The translations under genes were made by a program, and so were the position numbers. Of a DNA stretch of 64,000 bases, positions 34,546-56,170 are shown piece by piece. Within the stretch, counting starts at the first letter, position 1; each line of letters begins with the position of its first letter. The notes below the pieces were generated by a model. The model saw only the letters and a list, made by a program, of their open reading frames with translations, made no database searches and was not told the origin of the DNA. Source of the stretch: Flaccisagitta enflata (lineage: Eukaryota; Chaetognatha; Sagittoidea; Aphragmophora); the NCBI GenBank assembly GCA_965153355.1, contig OZ231127.1, positions 42,966,001 through 43,030,000 of the forward strand. Reading direction: 5' to 3'.

Positions 34546-35370
34546 TGTAAGCGCATCAGAGATGAAAATTGAACACTGAACAAATACAATAACACAGCAT
34601 GATAGAGCAAGGAGACCACTTGGTATCTTAGGAAAGTATCTTTTAAACGCCAGTGCGCTTGGGTGCTTCACATAGCAAAAGTTGGTTATTTCTTTTCACC
34701 CTCTTTGATTAATGCAGAGTAGCCAATTTTAGAACCTTCACTATTTTTTTTATAAAAAATTGTTTTATTGCCTATTTTTTAGTAAATTGTTTTATAGAAC
34801 TTAATTTGCATAATGCATTGGAATAAATCAATATGCCGATATTCTTTAAATTAACATTTATTAATTTTTTTACTTTATAGAATTGTTAACCCGCTTTTTA
34901 GTAAGCTCTTTTTTAGCTCATGTTTTGATACTTTAGTCTTTTCTTGCAAATACCATGTTTTTTTAAGATAAATAATCGTTTTAATAACAACACAACCAGA
35001 TTTTGCTGATTTCTGGGATTTCTGTGGGAACTTTAAAGCCAAAACTAAAACAGAAGTTATAAAGTTTTGAAAAAAAAAATGATAATCTCTATGATTATTT
35101 TCCTCCACATAGCTTAATTACGGTGAAGGGACTTTTGCCATGAGAAGCACCCAACCAGTGTGCGGTATCACGCTCAATCAGAGGGGCGGCATTGCCTCTT
35201 CAAAGTGCGATTGAGAGACGCTAGAAGAATCAGAAATAAAGTTTAAGAATCAAGAATAAAGATACCGATTTATCTTAAAAGAAAAAAAGTGCCCAACTTG
35301 GGAATTTCAAAAATATAGGAATTTACTGGCGGCTCAGTTTTGTGAATGCTATTCTTTTCAGTGTACATTT
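34546..35370. other. No feature seen
   Basis: AT-rich intergenic DNA. A 77-codon minus-strand frame (34875-35108) has no recognisable domain. Confidence 0.4.
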
Positions 35371-36440
35371 TTAGTTGCGTGCTACACGACTCTACATCCC
35401 GCTTTGTCGGTCCGTCCGTCGGTGCGTCCGTCAGTGCGTCCGTCACACTTTACTTTTTGGGCAGCGGCCCCGAAGGGGCGGATGACCTATGCTTTCACAC
35501 AGGGGAAATTTCTCCTTCTTCTTCTCCTACGTCCCCCCCCCTTGAGGCCCAAATCCCAGCCTTGAGGCTCAAATCCCAGTCTCAAGGCTCAAATCCCAGC
35601 CTCAAGGCTCAAATCCCAGCCTCACGGCTCAAATCCCTCACGGCTCAAATCCCAGCCTCACGGCTCAAATCCCAGCCTCGTGGCTTAAATCCCAGCCTCG
35701 AGGCTCAAATCCTAGTCTCAAGGCTCAAATCCCACCCTTTGGGCTCAAATCCCAGCTTCGAGGCTCAAATCCCAGCCTTGAGGCTCAAATCCCAGCCTCG
35801 AGGGTCAAATCCCAGCCTCGAGGGTCAAATCCCAGCCTCGAGGGTCAAATCCCAGCCTTGAGGCTCAAATCCCAGCCTCGAGGGTCAAACCCCAGCCTCG
35901 AGGGTCAAACCCCAGCCTCGAGGCTCAAATCCCAGACTTGAGGCTCAAATCCCAGCCTTAAGGCTCAAATCCCAGCCTTCAGGCTCAAATCCCAACCTCG
36001 AGGCTGAAATCCCAGCCTCGAGGCTCTAATCCCAGCCTCGGGGCTCAAATCCCAGCCTCGAGGCTCAAATCCCAACCTTCAGGCTCAAATCCCAGCCTCG
36101 AGGCTCAAATCCAAGCCTCCAGGCCCCAATTCCAGCCTCCAGGCCCCAATTCCAGCCTCCAGGCCCCAATTCCAGCCTCCAGGCCCCAATTCCAGCCCTG
36201 AGGCTCAAAAAAAGACAGCATAGGTCATCGGCCCCTTCGGGGCCGCTGCCCCTCTAACCACCTCACACCCTCCTACACTCACATAGGGGCAACGGGTACC
36301 GCTGACCATCTAACGCTTTTGCGACTATTATGGGTTTTGTGGTCTTTGGCCTCACAGCTCCTGCCCAAATGATCAAGTGACCTCAAATATGGCCCCTGCC
36401 CACCTGCACGCGAGTGGGGTTAATCCGGCCTTGTTTAACT
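35370..36440 (-). mobile_element. Family G element split by a family M element
   Basis: The left part (from 35370, TTTTTAGTTGCGTGCTACAC to CACACTTTACTT) and the right part (from 36329, TGGGTTTTGTGGTCTTTGGC to AATCCGGCCTTGTTT) form one family G copy. Intact copies such as 12059-12265 read straight across this join. Confidence 0.8.
35457..36328 (-). mobile_element. Family M element with about 33 core units
   Basis: Read on the plus strand it begins TTTTTGGGCAGCGGCCCCG and ends GGTACCGCTGACCATC then TTTTGCGACTATTA. The core (35540-36205) is a 20-bp array of AAATCCCAGCCTCGAGGCTC in one orientation only, unlike the strand-switching copies near 1400 and 2600. The Pro/Ser/Ala-rich frame across it is a repeat artefact. 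Confidence 0.85.
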
Positions 36441-36539
36441 GAACATGAACTCCAGGTTATTTTAATTTAAGATTCTCAAGTAATATGGACGAGAAAGCAA
36501 GGGCACCCTCCACCCCTTCCCCCCCCCCCCCTTAAACAC

Positions 36540-36806
36540 ACATGCAGCGCCGAAAAATTCGTATCTACACTTTTCGACTCGATGGAGCGCAGCGAGGGAC
36601 GCGGGGTCACAGGATCGTTGCGGACGGGTGAACAGGGGCATACGTACAAACCTCATCCATACCCTCCCCCACCCCATGCCCATTTACACACACAAGCAGT
36701 CATAATTGTGCGTTTTCACACTTAATAACTCAATCATCACGGACGTATCGACAGACGGAACGACAAACGGACAAAGCCTTTTATAAAGTTGCGTGTCTGC
36801 AACTAA
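36540..36806 (+). mobile_element. Degenerate family G element
   Basis: Family G features are GCGGACGGGTGAACAGGGGC, GCGTTTTCACACTTAATAAC, GACGGAACGACAAACGGAC and a terminal GTTGCGTGTCTGCAAC. It belongs to the same branch as 39238-39409 (GTTGCG hairpin). Confidence 0.65.
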
Positions 36807-36814
36807 GACAGGAA

Positions 36815-36923
36815 AAAAGGCAGAAAGAAAGAAAGGAAAGAAAGAAAAGAAGGAAAATGAATGAGAGAAAAAAAGGAAGCGAGAAAAAAAGAAAGAGAGA
36901 AAATAGCAAAAAGAGGAAAAGGG

Positions 36924-37002
<79 letters not shown>

Positions 37003-37380
37003 GAGAAAGAAAGAAGGAAAAAGGAGAAGAAAAAGTTATAAAGAAAGAATTGAAAAGAAAAAACAACAAAGAGACAAGCCACTTGTGAAGAAAAGAAAAA
37101 AAGAAAGAAAAAAAGAGAGAAAAAAAAAGAGATAGAAAAAAAAGAGAAAAAAGAATGAGAATAAGATCATAAGAGGGAAGGAGGAAAGAAAGAAAGATAG
37201 TAGGAAAGAAAGGAAAAAAAGAAAGAAAGAAAGAAAGAAATAAAGAGAGAAAGAAAGAAAGAAAGAAAAAGGAAAGAAAGAAAAAAAAAGAAAGAAACAA
37301 GAAGAAAAAGTACGATAGGAGAAAAACTGAGAAGAAATAGATAAAGAAACAAAGAAAGATAGAAAGGGAAATTTCCCATA
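36815..37380. repeat. GAAA-rich purine tract
   Basis: Over 500 bp of almost pure purine on the plus strand, with a perfect (GAAA)n block at about 36926-37000. It yields long Lys/Glu/Arg and Phe/Leu/Ser frames on both strands that are not genes. Confidence 0.95.
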
Positions 37381-37408
37381 CAAATCTTACCTTTTTTTTT
37401 CTCAAATA

Positions 37409-37610
37409 TCCCGCTTGGACGAAGTTTTAATTCGAGCATATTCCGGTAGTAATAGATAAAACCCAATCCTCCCCTAGCCAAACGCTAGCCCAATTCCTAA
37501 CCCTAAAACCATCCCCTAACCCATCCCAAACCCTAACCTCACCCCAAGCCCTAAATAAAAAGCCGCTTAAAGAAGACTAGAAAACAAAATACGTCCGTCG
37601 CCCGTTTTAA
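37409..37610 (-). repeat. Dispersed repeat with degenerate CCCTAA core, copy 2
   Basis: CCCGCTTGGACGAAGTTTTA, imperfect CCCTAA repeats (37475-37560), then GCTTAAAGAAGACTAG. This is the reverse-oriented partner of 11700-11945. Confidence 0.75.
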
Positions 37611-37877
37611 AATCAAAGACCAGTAAAAATCAAATGGAGAAAGAATATTTGAAAAAAAAAAACTGGTGGGATTCGACCTACGGATGGACGGACGGACGAA
37701 AATATTCTTTTCATCCCTTGGCACTAGTATTCGTCTTTTTGTTCACTGCTAAAAACAACGGACGGGCGAACTTTTTCTTTGGTATACATCAAATTTTCCT
37801 TGCATCTTATTCTTGCCTCATACAAAACGACGGACGGACGGACGGACGGACGAATAAGACGAATAACTATCCGTCAA

Positions 37878-37879
<2 letters not shown>

Positions 37880-37960
<81 letters not shown>
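37880..37960. repeat. (GA)n microsatellite
   Basis: About 40 GA units, preceded by a short (GGAC)n stretch at 37832-37855. Confidence 0.95.
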
Positions 37961-37966
<6 letters not shown>

Positions 37967-38145
37967 AAAAATGTCAACAAAATTGGACATAACCTTGGAC
38001 ATTTTCTTAGTGGACATGACAAACACCGGATAAAAGAGAATTGGACTTAAAAATTTGCACATTTTCGTTGTCCTCCGAGAATACCGATAGGATGAAAGAT
38101 TGAAAGAAAGATAGAAAATGAAAAAGAAAAGATAGAGAGAAAGAA

Positions 38146-38330
38146 AAAAAGGCCGGATACAAGGCTGCTCAAGCCGCATACATGTGGGTGGGGAGGGGCC
38201 ACATTTGAGGTCATAAGGGCGGAGTAGAGAGGTCAAAGGCCGCCCAAAAAGTAAAGTGTGACAGACCCACGAACTGACCGACCGACACAAAAAGCGGGGT
38301 GTAGAGTCGCGTAGCACGTGACAGGCCTGT
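38146..38330 (+). mobile_element. Family G element
   Basis: AAAGGCCGGATACAAGGCTG at the left; GAGGTCATAAGGGCGGAG, AAAAAGTAAAGTGTGACAGA and GCGGGGTGTAGAGTCGCG at the right. The last bases (TAGCACGTGACAGG) lose pairing in the terminal hairpin. The following poly-C (38342) resembles the hAT-like MITE interior. Confidence 0.75.
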
Positions 38331-38959
38331 ATTCAATTAAGTCCCCCCCCCCCGGAAATGGGGAAGGTAGGCAGAAAAAAGAGAAAAAAAGCTTCATAAT
38401 TACAGTCCCACGGCCCACGAAGTGGACAATACGGATCACACAGTTTATAGCCACCACTAGGGGTGAGCGTCATGGACTTACATTCAACGAATACGTACAA
38501 TAATTATATGTCTTACATGCCACCTACAAGTGTTACACGAGTGAATGACTGAGTGACTGGACTGAGTGCTGGTTGTTTTTAATTCCAAGATTGGTGAGTG
38601 CGGGGAAAAAATTATCTTTTCAGAATCTTTGAAAAACAATCTGCTATTCTCTCTCTCTCCCTCATTTTCTTCCTCATTATAACTCATATTTTCCATGATG
38701 ATGTGGGGTGCCCTAAAAGAAAATGAGAAGCAAAAAAAAAAGTAGAAAAATATCTCTCACTCTACTCAAGCTGAAAAAAAAACATGTAAGAGAGCCTTGT
38801 GAGGCTTCACTGACAAGTTACTAACTTCACTAAGCGCGTATGGTGCGATATTGAATAACAAAATCTAGGTAATGGCTTAAGCCTCAAATTAAACTGAAAA
38901 AAAAAAAATACAAATTTGAGCCTCGGAAAAAAAACCCTGTTGTTACTCAGAAACAAGGC

Positions 38960-39135
38960 CAAGAGATTTCAAATACATGCGTCCTCTTTAGATACACGAT
39001 GATGTAAAAGAAGAGATGATTAAATTGAGAGCAACCCCTCAAAATCGCGTCGAGGGATTTTCTTGTTTCTACAGATGAACAGACAGACAGACGGACCTAC
39101 AGACACAACCTCTTCTAGAGATGCGACGACGTGTG
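38960..39135 (+). mobile_element. Family G relative, ATGCG branch
   Basis: GAAACAAGGCCAAGAGATTTC, ATACATGCGTCCTC, TCAAAATCGCGTCGAGGG, a GACAGACAGACGGACC tract and CTCTTCTAGAGATGCGACG. The same branch recurs at 40828-40880 and 41340-41495. Confidence 0.65.
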
Positions 39136-39237
39136 AAAGAAAGACATGTGAAAGAAAGATAATCGAGTAATGAGTTGCACCAATGAAAGACAGGAAGTAT
39201 GAATGATTGATTGAATTGAATAATTGATTGAATAATT

Positions 39238-39409
39238 GAACAAGGCCGGATACACGGCCACCAGTTGTGGATGGGTGGGCAGGGGCGGAAATGCGCGTTT
39301 TCCCACTTTTCGACTCGATCACCTCTACGGACCGACCGATCAACCAACCAACCAACCGACCGACGGATGGACAAAGCCTCTTATAGAGTTGAGTGTCCGC
39401 AACTAAAAA
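39238..39409 (+). mobile_element. Family G element, GTTGCG branch, uninterrupted
   Basis: It reads AACAAGGCCGGATACACGGC, GGTGGGCAGGGGCGGAAATG, GCGTTTTCCCACTTTTCGAC, a GACCGACC tract, then CTTATAGAGTTGAGTGTCCG and CAACTAAAAAG. It supplies the empty site for the foldback at 8310-11542. Confidence 0.8.
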
Positions 39410-39633
39410 GTGATAAGCAGAAAAGTGAGTTACACATCTACACACTGTAGATTCTACACAGCTGTACTTTTGAGTTGAGGACTCTGGAGGCTTTAACCGT
39501 CCATTCCTCCGTCTACAAATGATTTCCGCCCCTGCCCCCCGTCCCCCTCCATCCGCGACCACTATGTATCAGCGCGATTTTGGTTTTTTTATCACCCTTT
39601 CCCACAAAGTGTTGCATTGCAATGCTCTCTCGT

Positions 39634-39711
<78 letters not shown>
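39634..39711. repeat. (CT)n microsatellite
   Basis: About 39 CT units in the region upstream of SPG21. Confidence 0.95.
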
Positions 39712-39715
<4 letters not shown>

Positions 39716-40344
39716 GTCATTTGACACAGTTTTCCACAGTCCCAGTTTATAGATAATAATCTCTGAAACAAGATGTCGCTCTCATGCTTTAAACAGTTGC
39801 ACACCATCACACCCCTAATGAATGAGCAGAAAAATCAGGGAAAACAATAAGAACAGTAAGAAGGGAAATGGTATTAGGAAATGATAAGGAAATGATATTA
39901 GGATAAAAAAAAAACAACTCTTAATGGAGTTTATTGGCTTCTGCAATTTCAACCGTTACTGATTTTGTTTGCCATGCTCTTCTCTCTTTTTACAGAGAAA
40001 AAAAAAGGATTACTCCTCAATTCGATTATTTGAAAATATCTTTTCTCTCCTTTTCTAAACAGATTATTCGCACATTATTTCTTGAATCTCTACTGAGCAG
40101 TGAGCACATCTTAAGTGGGGAGTGATTCCTTTGAATTATTAGGTTGTTTTGCCAGGCCTTTCAACCTCATCAAGCTTACTTGTTTTCTTTTCCCTCTAAA
40201 GGATGATTCTGTAACAAAACCGTGCCAGATTTTCATGTCGTTTGTGGAGGACATGACAACGGGCAAGCTTTTTCCACCATGCTAAGTTGATGATCAAAAA
40301 TCAATTGGATCAAAATCGATTTGATACAAACTACATCGGATAAG

Positions 40345-47381
<7,037 letters not shown>

Positions 47382-47989
47382 CCTAGACGCTGTTACCCTA
47401 TAACTTAATATGAAATTTTATATTGTCTAATGACTGTCAGCGCCGACGACCGTGGTTAGGAGGCCTGACACCCAAAGCCTAGCATTAGAATAGATGTATT
47501 AACGAACAGGAATGAGGTCACTAAGGATATCAATCTTTTATTTGCAATCTGTGACACTCTCTCTTCTAAACTCATTTGCTTATGTAGCTACCTAGTACCT
47601 ATAAAGAAAATCAATTGTTATTTGTATAGTTCAACCTGTTGCTTTAAGCTTAGAGGTCCGTAAATCATATGTTACTGAAATTAGGTGATAATTTTAATTG
47701 ATGTAGATGATGTAACTGAACTTTAACTTTGCTTATTTATGAAATAATTACCACTCTCTTTAATAATGCTTAGTTTTGAAGAAAGGACTGGCTTTTTGCA
47801 AGTTTCTTTGTGAGATGAGATCAGAAAAAAACATTATTAAGCAATTGATGGAACGAAGAAATTGGTCATTGCAACTAAATTAGCGAGCGGAAGTCAAAAC
47901 AGAATGATGTTGGCAGGAAATAGTGATGTGTCATCACGCAATAAGTACAAATGTTCTATCGGTATCAAGTGTAAATAGGTAAAGAAAGG

Positions 47990-48137
47990 GTACAGTGGAG
48001 CACCACTAGAGCGCACCCGCTGTTAAGACATGCCGCCTATAAGGTACAATTTGTCTTATGTACAGTTTCTGTCTCATAAGAGATTTTTGTATTTATTTGT
48101 AAATGGGCAATAAGACAGCTTCACTATAAAGCATAAC
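47990..48137 (+). repeat. Dispersed repeat, copy of 12815
   Basis: TACAGTGGAGCACCACTAGA to CAGCTTCACTATAAAG. It lies immediately 5' of the LINE and shares TTATAAGGCATTC / GCCTATAAGGTAC and GCGCACCCGC landmarks with the minus-oriented copy at 12815-12935. Confidence 0.6.
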
Positions 48138-50380
48138 CATCTACCATCTACCATCTACCGTTGCTCATGACAGCATGTCTTCCACTTCGATTGCAAGATA
48201 CTGTTGAAAATGAAGATTCAACTCGGCTGACGTTAAGCTGGAAAAAAGTGTCAACTCATGACAAAGCTAAATACGCGTCGACTCTTGAGCTACTTCTTTC
48301 TCAGCGCGTCACTCCACTGAGCGTGTCTTCCTGCCCTCATCCGTGTGGGTGTCGAGACCCGCAGTGCCTCTATGATATTCAGAAAGAATATGACGAGATA
48401 AGAGATTGCATTGTCACCGCCTCTAACTCTCTTCCCAGAACGTCATCCGGCGTTGAGAAAGACTGGTGGACGCCAGAATTAACGCATATTCGAAACCAAA
48501 ACATATCCATTCAAGCCCTGTGGATTGCAGAAGGAAGACCTCGTCAAGGCTCAACGTATGACGAAAGATTGCGTGTTAGGGCTGCTTACAAGCACTGCAT
48601 ACGACAAGCTAAAAAGGCCCCTAAACAAGCTGCCTGGAATCGACTTCATTCTGCTATGGAATCACAAGACATGGTTTCTTTTTGGAAATGGTGGCGCTCA
48701 ATCTATAGCAAAAAGGGAAGTTCTTATGCAACGGTGGTTGAAGGAAATTCTTCCAAAAATGGAATTGCTGACGTATTCAAGGATGCTTTCATGAAGAATT
48801 CTCAACCTAACAACCGGACTAAAGTGGACGAAATGAATTCTCAATTCCAATCTAGATATGAGCAATTCTCGGATGCTCACTCTCAACATTGCGATTGCGC
48901 CAATTACACAGTGAGTCTAGATACTGTGATTGATGCAGTTTACAGTATGAAAGCGGGGAAATGTCCAGATGACGACGGTATCCACGCCGAAAACTTTCAA
49001 AACGGCCCACTTATTCTATACATCAAGTTGGCCTCTCTCTTCAACTACATGCTGTCACACGCATTTGTGCCTCGGCAATTTCGATTTGGAACCATTATAC
49101 CAATTATAAAGGATAAGAATGGCAATGCAAGTGACGTGAACAACTATCGAGGAATCACAATTTCGCCAATGATTTCTAAAGTGTTCGAGCACGTTTTGAA
49201 GGAGAAATTCGCCAATCATCTCTCTACATCGCCGTATCAATTTGGCTTCAAACGAAAAAAGTCGACATCTCATAGTCTGTTTTGTCTAAAAGAAACCATC
49301 AATCACTACGTGGAGCATGGGAGCCGCGTCTACTGCTCGTTTTTGGATGCCTCCAAGGCCTTTGATAGACTCGTTTATAGTGGTTTATTTACAAAACTGA
49401 TTGAAAGAGGCACGCCCAAACGACTAGTGGACATTCTCGTCAGCTGGTACAACGGTCTACAATGCAGAGTTAAATGGGACAATTACCTTGGCGACTGGTT
49501 CCCCCTCTTCGCGGGGGTAAGGCAGGGTGGTGTCTTATCACCCGACCTTTACAACATCTATGTGGACGGTCTCATCCTGAAGCTGATGGAAAGCGACGCT
49601 GGCTGCTACGTCTCAAACATATTCGCAGCGACAATATTTTACGCCGACGACATGTGCGTCCTTGCTCCTTCTCTCAAGGGTCTCCAACGGTTGCTAGACA
49701 TTTGCAGTGCATATTGCGTTGAATGGGACATTTGTCTTAATTCAAAAAAGACGAAGAACATGGTTTTCGGCAAACCCACATCAATCAACTTCTGCCCAAA
49801 ATTGAATGGCTTGTCAATTGAATGGGTGACTGAATGGAGGTATCTAGGAGTTACCCTGAAATCCGGGCACAAATTTGGATGCTCAGTCACGCCTTGTGTC
49901 AAAGCCTTCTACCGCTCTCTCAACTCCATTCTTCGCACCGAAGGGAGGTCTGACGATATGGTGCTGCTGCGTCTCATCGAAGCTCACTGCGTCCCTCTTC
50001 TCAGCTACGCCATTGACGTCATCCACATCGCCAATAGAGATGAGCAACGTTCTCTCCGGGTGGCGTACAACTCGATTTTTCGGAAAATGTTTGGATTTCG
50101 TTACTTTGAAAGCGTCAGCAACTTGCAGCACTCCCTTGGACGCAAAACATGGGGAGAGCTTGTCGAGCACAGACGGAATAGCTTCTTGAAGAGAGCTAGA
50201 AACTCTGACCACTCTCTCATCAAAGCACTATGCTACTAATCTCGTCTTTATGATCACTTAAATGATCACTGCCCATTGTTTTTATCTACTCTTTTTTTTT
50301 TTCTCTCTCTGTCCTGACTGCTAACTGATTGTAAATCGCTACACATATTGTGTGAATAAATGTCATATAATTTTACCCAG
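48135..50380 (+). mobile_element. 5'-truncated non-LTR retrotransposon (LINE)
   Basis: It contains the reverse-transcriptase frame at 48167-50239 and a 3' untranslated stretch ending with AATAAA at 50356 and an AT-rich tail. The 5' boundary falls at a CATCTACCATCTACC repeat with an in-frame TAA at 48134. The endonuclease domain expected upstream is absent, which is normal for incomplete target-primed insertion. It lies between SPG21 and CCDC113. Confidence 0.85.
48167..50239 (+). CDS. LINE reverse transcriptase, long open frame
   Basis: About 690 codons without a stop or frameshift. Residue numbers count from the first ATG (48167). Seen: a linker with the Cys cluster CPHPCGCRDPQC (about 51-62), then reverse-transcriptase blocks GKCPDDDGIHAENF (about 262), NNYRGITISPMISKVFE (about 325), YQFGFKRKKSTSH (about 360), motif A CSFLDASKAFDRL (about 390), motif B GVRQGGVLSPDLYN (about 448) and the catalytic FYADD (about 490). 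The C-terminal region ends without a visible RNase H. The overall style resembles the CR1/L2/Rex1 group, but I cannot place it firmly. The true start lies upstream in the missing part, so the ATG is only the first available. The intact frame suggests a recent insertion. Confidence 0.9.
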   Translation: MTACLPLRLQDTVENEDSTRLTLSWKKVSTHDKAKYASTLELLLSQRVTPLSVSSCPHPCGCRDPQCLYDIQKEYDEIRDCIVTASNSLPRTSSGVEKDWWTPELTHIRNQNISIQALWIAEGRPRQGSTYDERLRVRAAYKHCIRQAKKAPKQAAWNRLHSAMESQDMVSFWKWWRSIYSKKGSSYATVVEGNSSKNGIADVFKDAFMKNSQPNNRTKVDEMNSQFQSRYEQFSDAHSQHCDCANYTVSLDTVIDAVYSMKAGKCPDDDGIHAENFQNGPLILYIKLASLFNYMLSHAFVPRQFRFGTIIPIIKDKNGNASDVNNYRGITISPMISKVFEHVLKEKFANHLSTSPYQFGFKRKKSTSHSLFCLKETINHYVEHGSRVYCSFLDASKAFDRLVYSGLFTKLIERGTPKRLVDILVSWYNGLQCRVKWDNYLGDWFPLFAGVRQGGVLSPDLYNIYVDGLILKLMESDAGCYVSNIFAATIFYADDMCVLAPSLKGLQRLLDICSAYCVEWDICLNSKKTKNMVFGKPTSINFCPKLNGLSIEWVTEWRYLGVTLKSGHKFGCSVTPCVKAFYRSLNSILRTEGRSDDMVLLRLIEAHCVPLLSYAIDVIHIANRDEQRSLRVAYNSIFRKMFGFRYFESVSNLQHSLGRKTWGELVEHRRNSFLKRARNSDHSLIKALCY

Positions 50381-50457
50381 ACCCTTGGCATGCGCTTTAG
50401 TGAAGCTCTACTGTTTTTTTCACTTATAATTTTTTCTAATTTATTTTAATTTAATTT

Positions 50458-50652
50458 AAACAAGGCCGGATACACGGCTACCGAAGTCGCGTGCGGGTGG
50501 GCAGGGGCCATATTTGAGGTCACCAGACCATTTGGGCAGGAGCAGTGAGGTCAAAGATATAAAATCATAAAAAAAAGTAAAATGTGACCGACCAACCGAC
50601 CGACCGACGGACAAAGCGGGTTGTAGAGTCGCGTGCACACGACTAAAAATGA
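50458..50652 (+). mobile_element. Family G element, full length
   Basis: AAACAAGGCCGGATACACGGC, GAAGTCGCGTGCGGGTGGGC, GAGGTCACCAGACCATTTGG, AAAAAGTAAAATGTGACCGA, GGGTTGTAGAGTCGCGTGCA, CACGACTAAAAA. This is the same branch as 59153 and 60302. Confidence 0.85.
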
Positions 50653-50799
50653 TAGACTCCATATTTACTCCTTTACTACCCCATTCCGTTTTCCACTCTT
50701 CCTTTAGGGCCTCTCTTAGTGTGTCCTATAAATGTTAGATACATTGATTTTAAAATTAATAGGGTTGAACTATGTCAGGCATAAAAGAAAATAATAGGG

Positions 50800-51060
50800 A
50801 TAGTCGCTAAAGGTTTACATGGTTAGTGGTACCCGATGCCCCTAGGTTAGCTATGATTCCACATTGAACAAATATAGTCTTGAGGACTTGGGTCTTGGTT
50901 CTTAGAGGCCTTATTTGAGGCTAGAGAGGATTTAGGAGTGGTTTAAACTTTGGGGCTGAGAGGCCTAATTTTAGGGTTTGAGTGGTCCGATTTGGGGCTG
51001 CAGAGGCTTCATTTTGGGTTTGAAACGCCTTATTTGGTAACTTCTTTTTGCGAGGACACA
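50800..51060 (+). mobile_element. Family M fragment
   Basis: GATAGTCGCTAAAGGTTTAC with TGGTTAGTGGTACCCGATGC at the left, then a decayed core (GAGGCCTTATTTGAGGC). The right hairpin end is missing. It lies just past the CCDC113 stop codon. Confidence 0.6.
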
Positions 51061-51104
51061 CACGGCCGTACTTTATGTGCATCGAAGCCAAGGAGCGTTG
51101 ACCA

Positions 51105-54668
<3,564 letters not shown>

Positions 54669-54759
54669 TTTCCTTCCTACAAAAGACGTTTAAAAAGCGG
54701 GAATCATTGCAGTGCTTTTTGCATGCGTTTGTATCCCTGTACACGTTATCAATTGAAGT

Positions 54760-54905
54760 GTCGTGCACGCGACTTTTTATGTCACTTTTCGGTCGATTCG
54801 TCAGTTCGTCCAAAGTCCTCCAAGCTGTCAAAGTCATTTTAGGCCATTTTAAGAGGCTTTGTCCGTCCGTTGGTTCGTCGGTCCGTCTGTTGGTCCAGCC
54901 AGTCG
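54760..54905 (-). mobile_element. Family G fragment upstream of CCDC113
   Basis: TGTCGTGCACGCGACTTTTT, TTTCGGTCGATTCGTCAGTTC, then GGCTTTGTCCGTCCGTTGG at 54850. It lies within 250 bp upstream of the CCDC113 start codon and so may overlap its promoter or 5' untranslated region. Confidence 0.6.
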
Positions 54906-55094
54906 AAAAGTGGGAAAACGAGTTTTTTAGATGCTTTCTGGGTATGAGTGTTGGTAATGGGGGGGGGGGGTGGACTATGGATACCCCTGCCTTTTTGTCG
55001 GATTACCTAGTGTCAAAAAATTGAAATCAAAGTGATGTTCGTCTAAAGGAAGGTTCTCCTTTGCCCCATGCCCATTTCCATTTGTTTGTGTGGC

Positions 55095-55217
<123 letters not shown>

Positions 55218-56019
55218 TATTTTTAACCAATGAGAATGTCTCAATCCACTGTTGTCTTGGAGATAAAGATGCCGTAAAATGTAGTCCGCTCGATCGATTC
55301 AAGAATTCCGGGCTGTAAAAATAATCATGCTTGAAAAGTAATTCATTTTCTTATTTTTCTCGTCCTTTTCTCAACAAATACAAAAACAAATGTTGAAAAG
55401 GGAAACAAGTATACAAATCGACCTATAGGATAAAGAAATACGCAAAAATGAGTATAAAATAAAAACAACTAACGGCAAAGGAAGAACAATGAATCCTTAT
55501 ACGCAACATAGAAGCTAGAAGCGTATTTCTATCAAATCCCATGCCTTACAGGCCTTACAGGCGAGTAAGTTTTCATATCGGATGTACACATTTGACTTTG
55601 GAATTGGGTCGATTATGATATACTACGAAACATATGTCAGTAGAAGCTTCAGTGACATTGATAGTGTTAAAGTCGTCCAAGTTATCAAACTATGCATCCT
55701 GGTCCATCCTGGATACAGGAGTCTCCAAAACCTGCGCTCCACTGTACTGATTCCAGCATTTGGCTTACTTCTTAGTCAATGAAATGACAAGGCCAGGTAT
55801 TTCTTTCAATTTTCTTTCCACTTAACAAGATTTTTGTTTCATTCTGAATTCAAATCTGAGCATAATGAGCATCATCAGTCATATCTTGTCAAAATTTAAG
55901 TGCGAAAACTATGGATAGTCAGTGTCGTGCTTAGCTTACAACGCAACATTCTGAAACGGAGAAATTTGCACTTAGCTCAAAACGCAGCATTTAAAAATGG
56001 AGAAATTTGAAAGGGTCTC
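55218..56019. other. No gene seen; diverged duplicate of 60785-60900
   Basis: 55590-55750 resembles 60785-60900 (AATTGGGTCGATTAT, CAAGTTATCAAACTATGCAT, GCATCCTGG), with gaps. The 66-codon frame at 55582 is therefore probably decayed or non-coding repeat sequence. Confidence 0.4.
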
Positions 56020-56170
56020 ATAAGAGCACACAGATAGATGGGGTAGGAGCACAGGATACCATTGATCAGTATAAGGGTTTCTTTGACCGTAGAATCGATT
56101 GGAGGGGTCAAAAGAGGTCAAAAACGACTGGATCGTGTCCCACCATGGACCTGAACGAGCATATTGACCA
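56016..56170 (+). repeat. Inverted duplicate, partner at 60109-60270
   Basis: TCTCATAAGAGCACACAGAT through GGGGTAGGAGCACAGGATAC, ATCGATTGGAGGGGTCAAAA and ATGGACCTGAACGAGCAT matches, in reverse complement, 60109-60270 at high identity by eye over about 150 bp. Confidence 0.8.

Noticed and set aside
36684-37481. Long Phe/Leu/Ser and Lys/Glu-rich frames on both strands
   Set aside because: Artefacts of a GAAA-rich purine tract.
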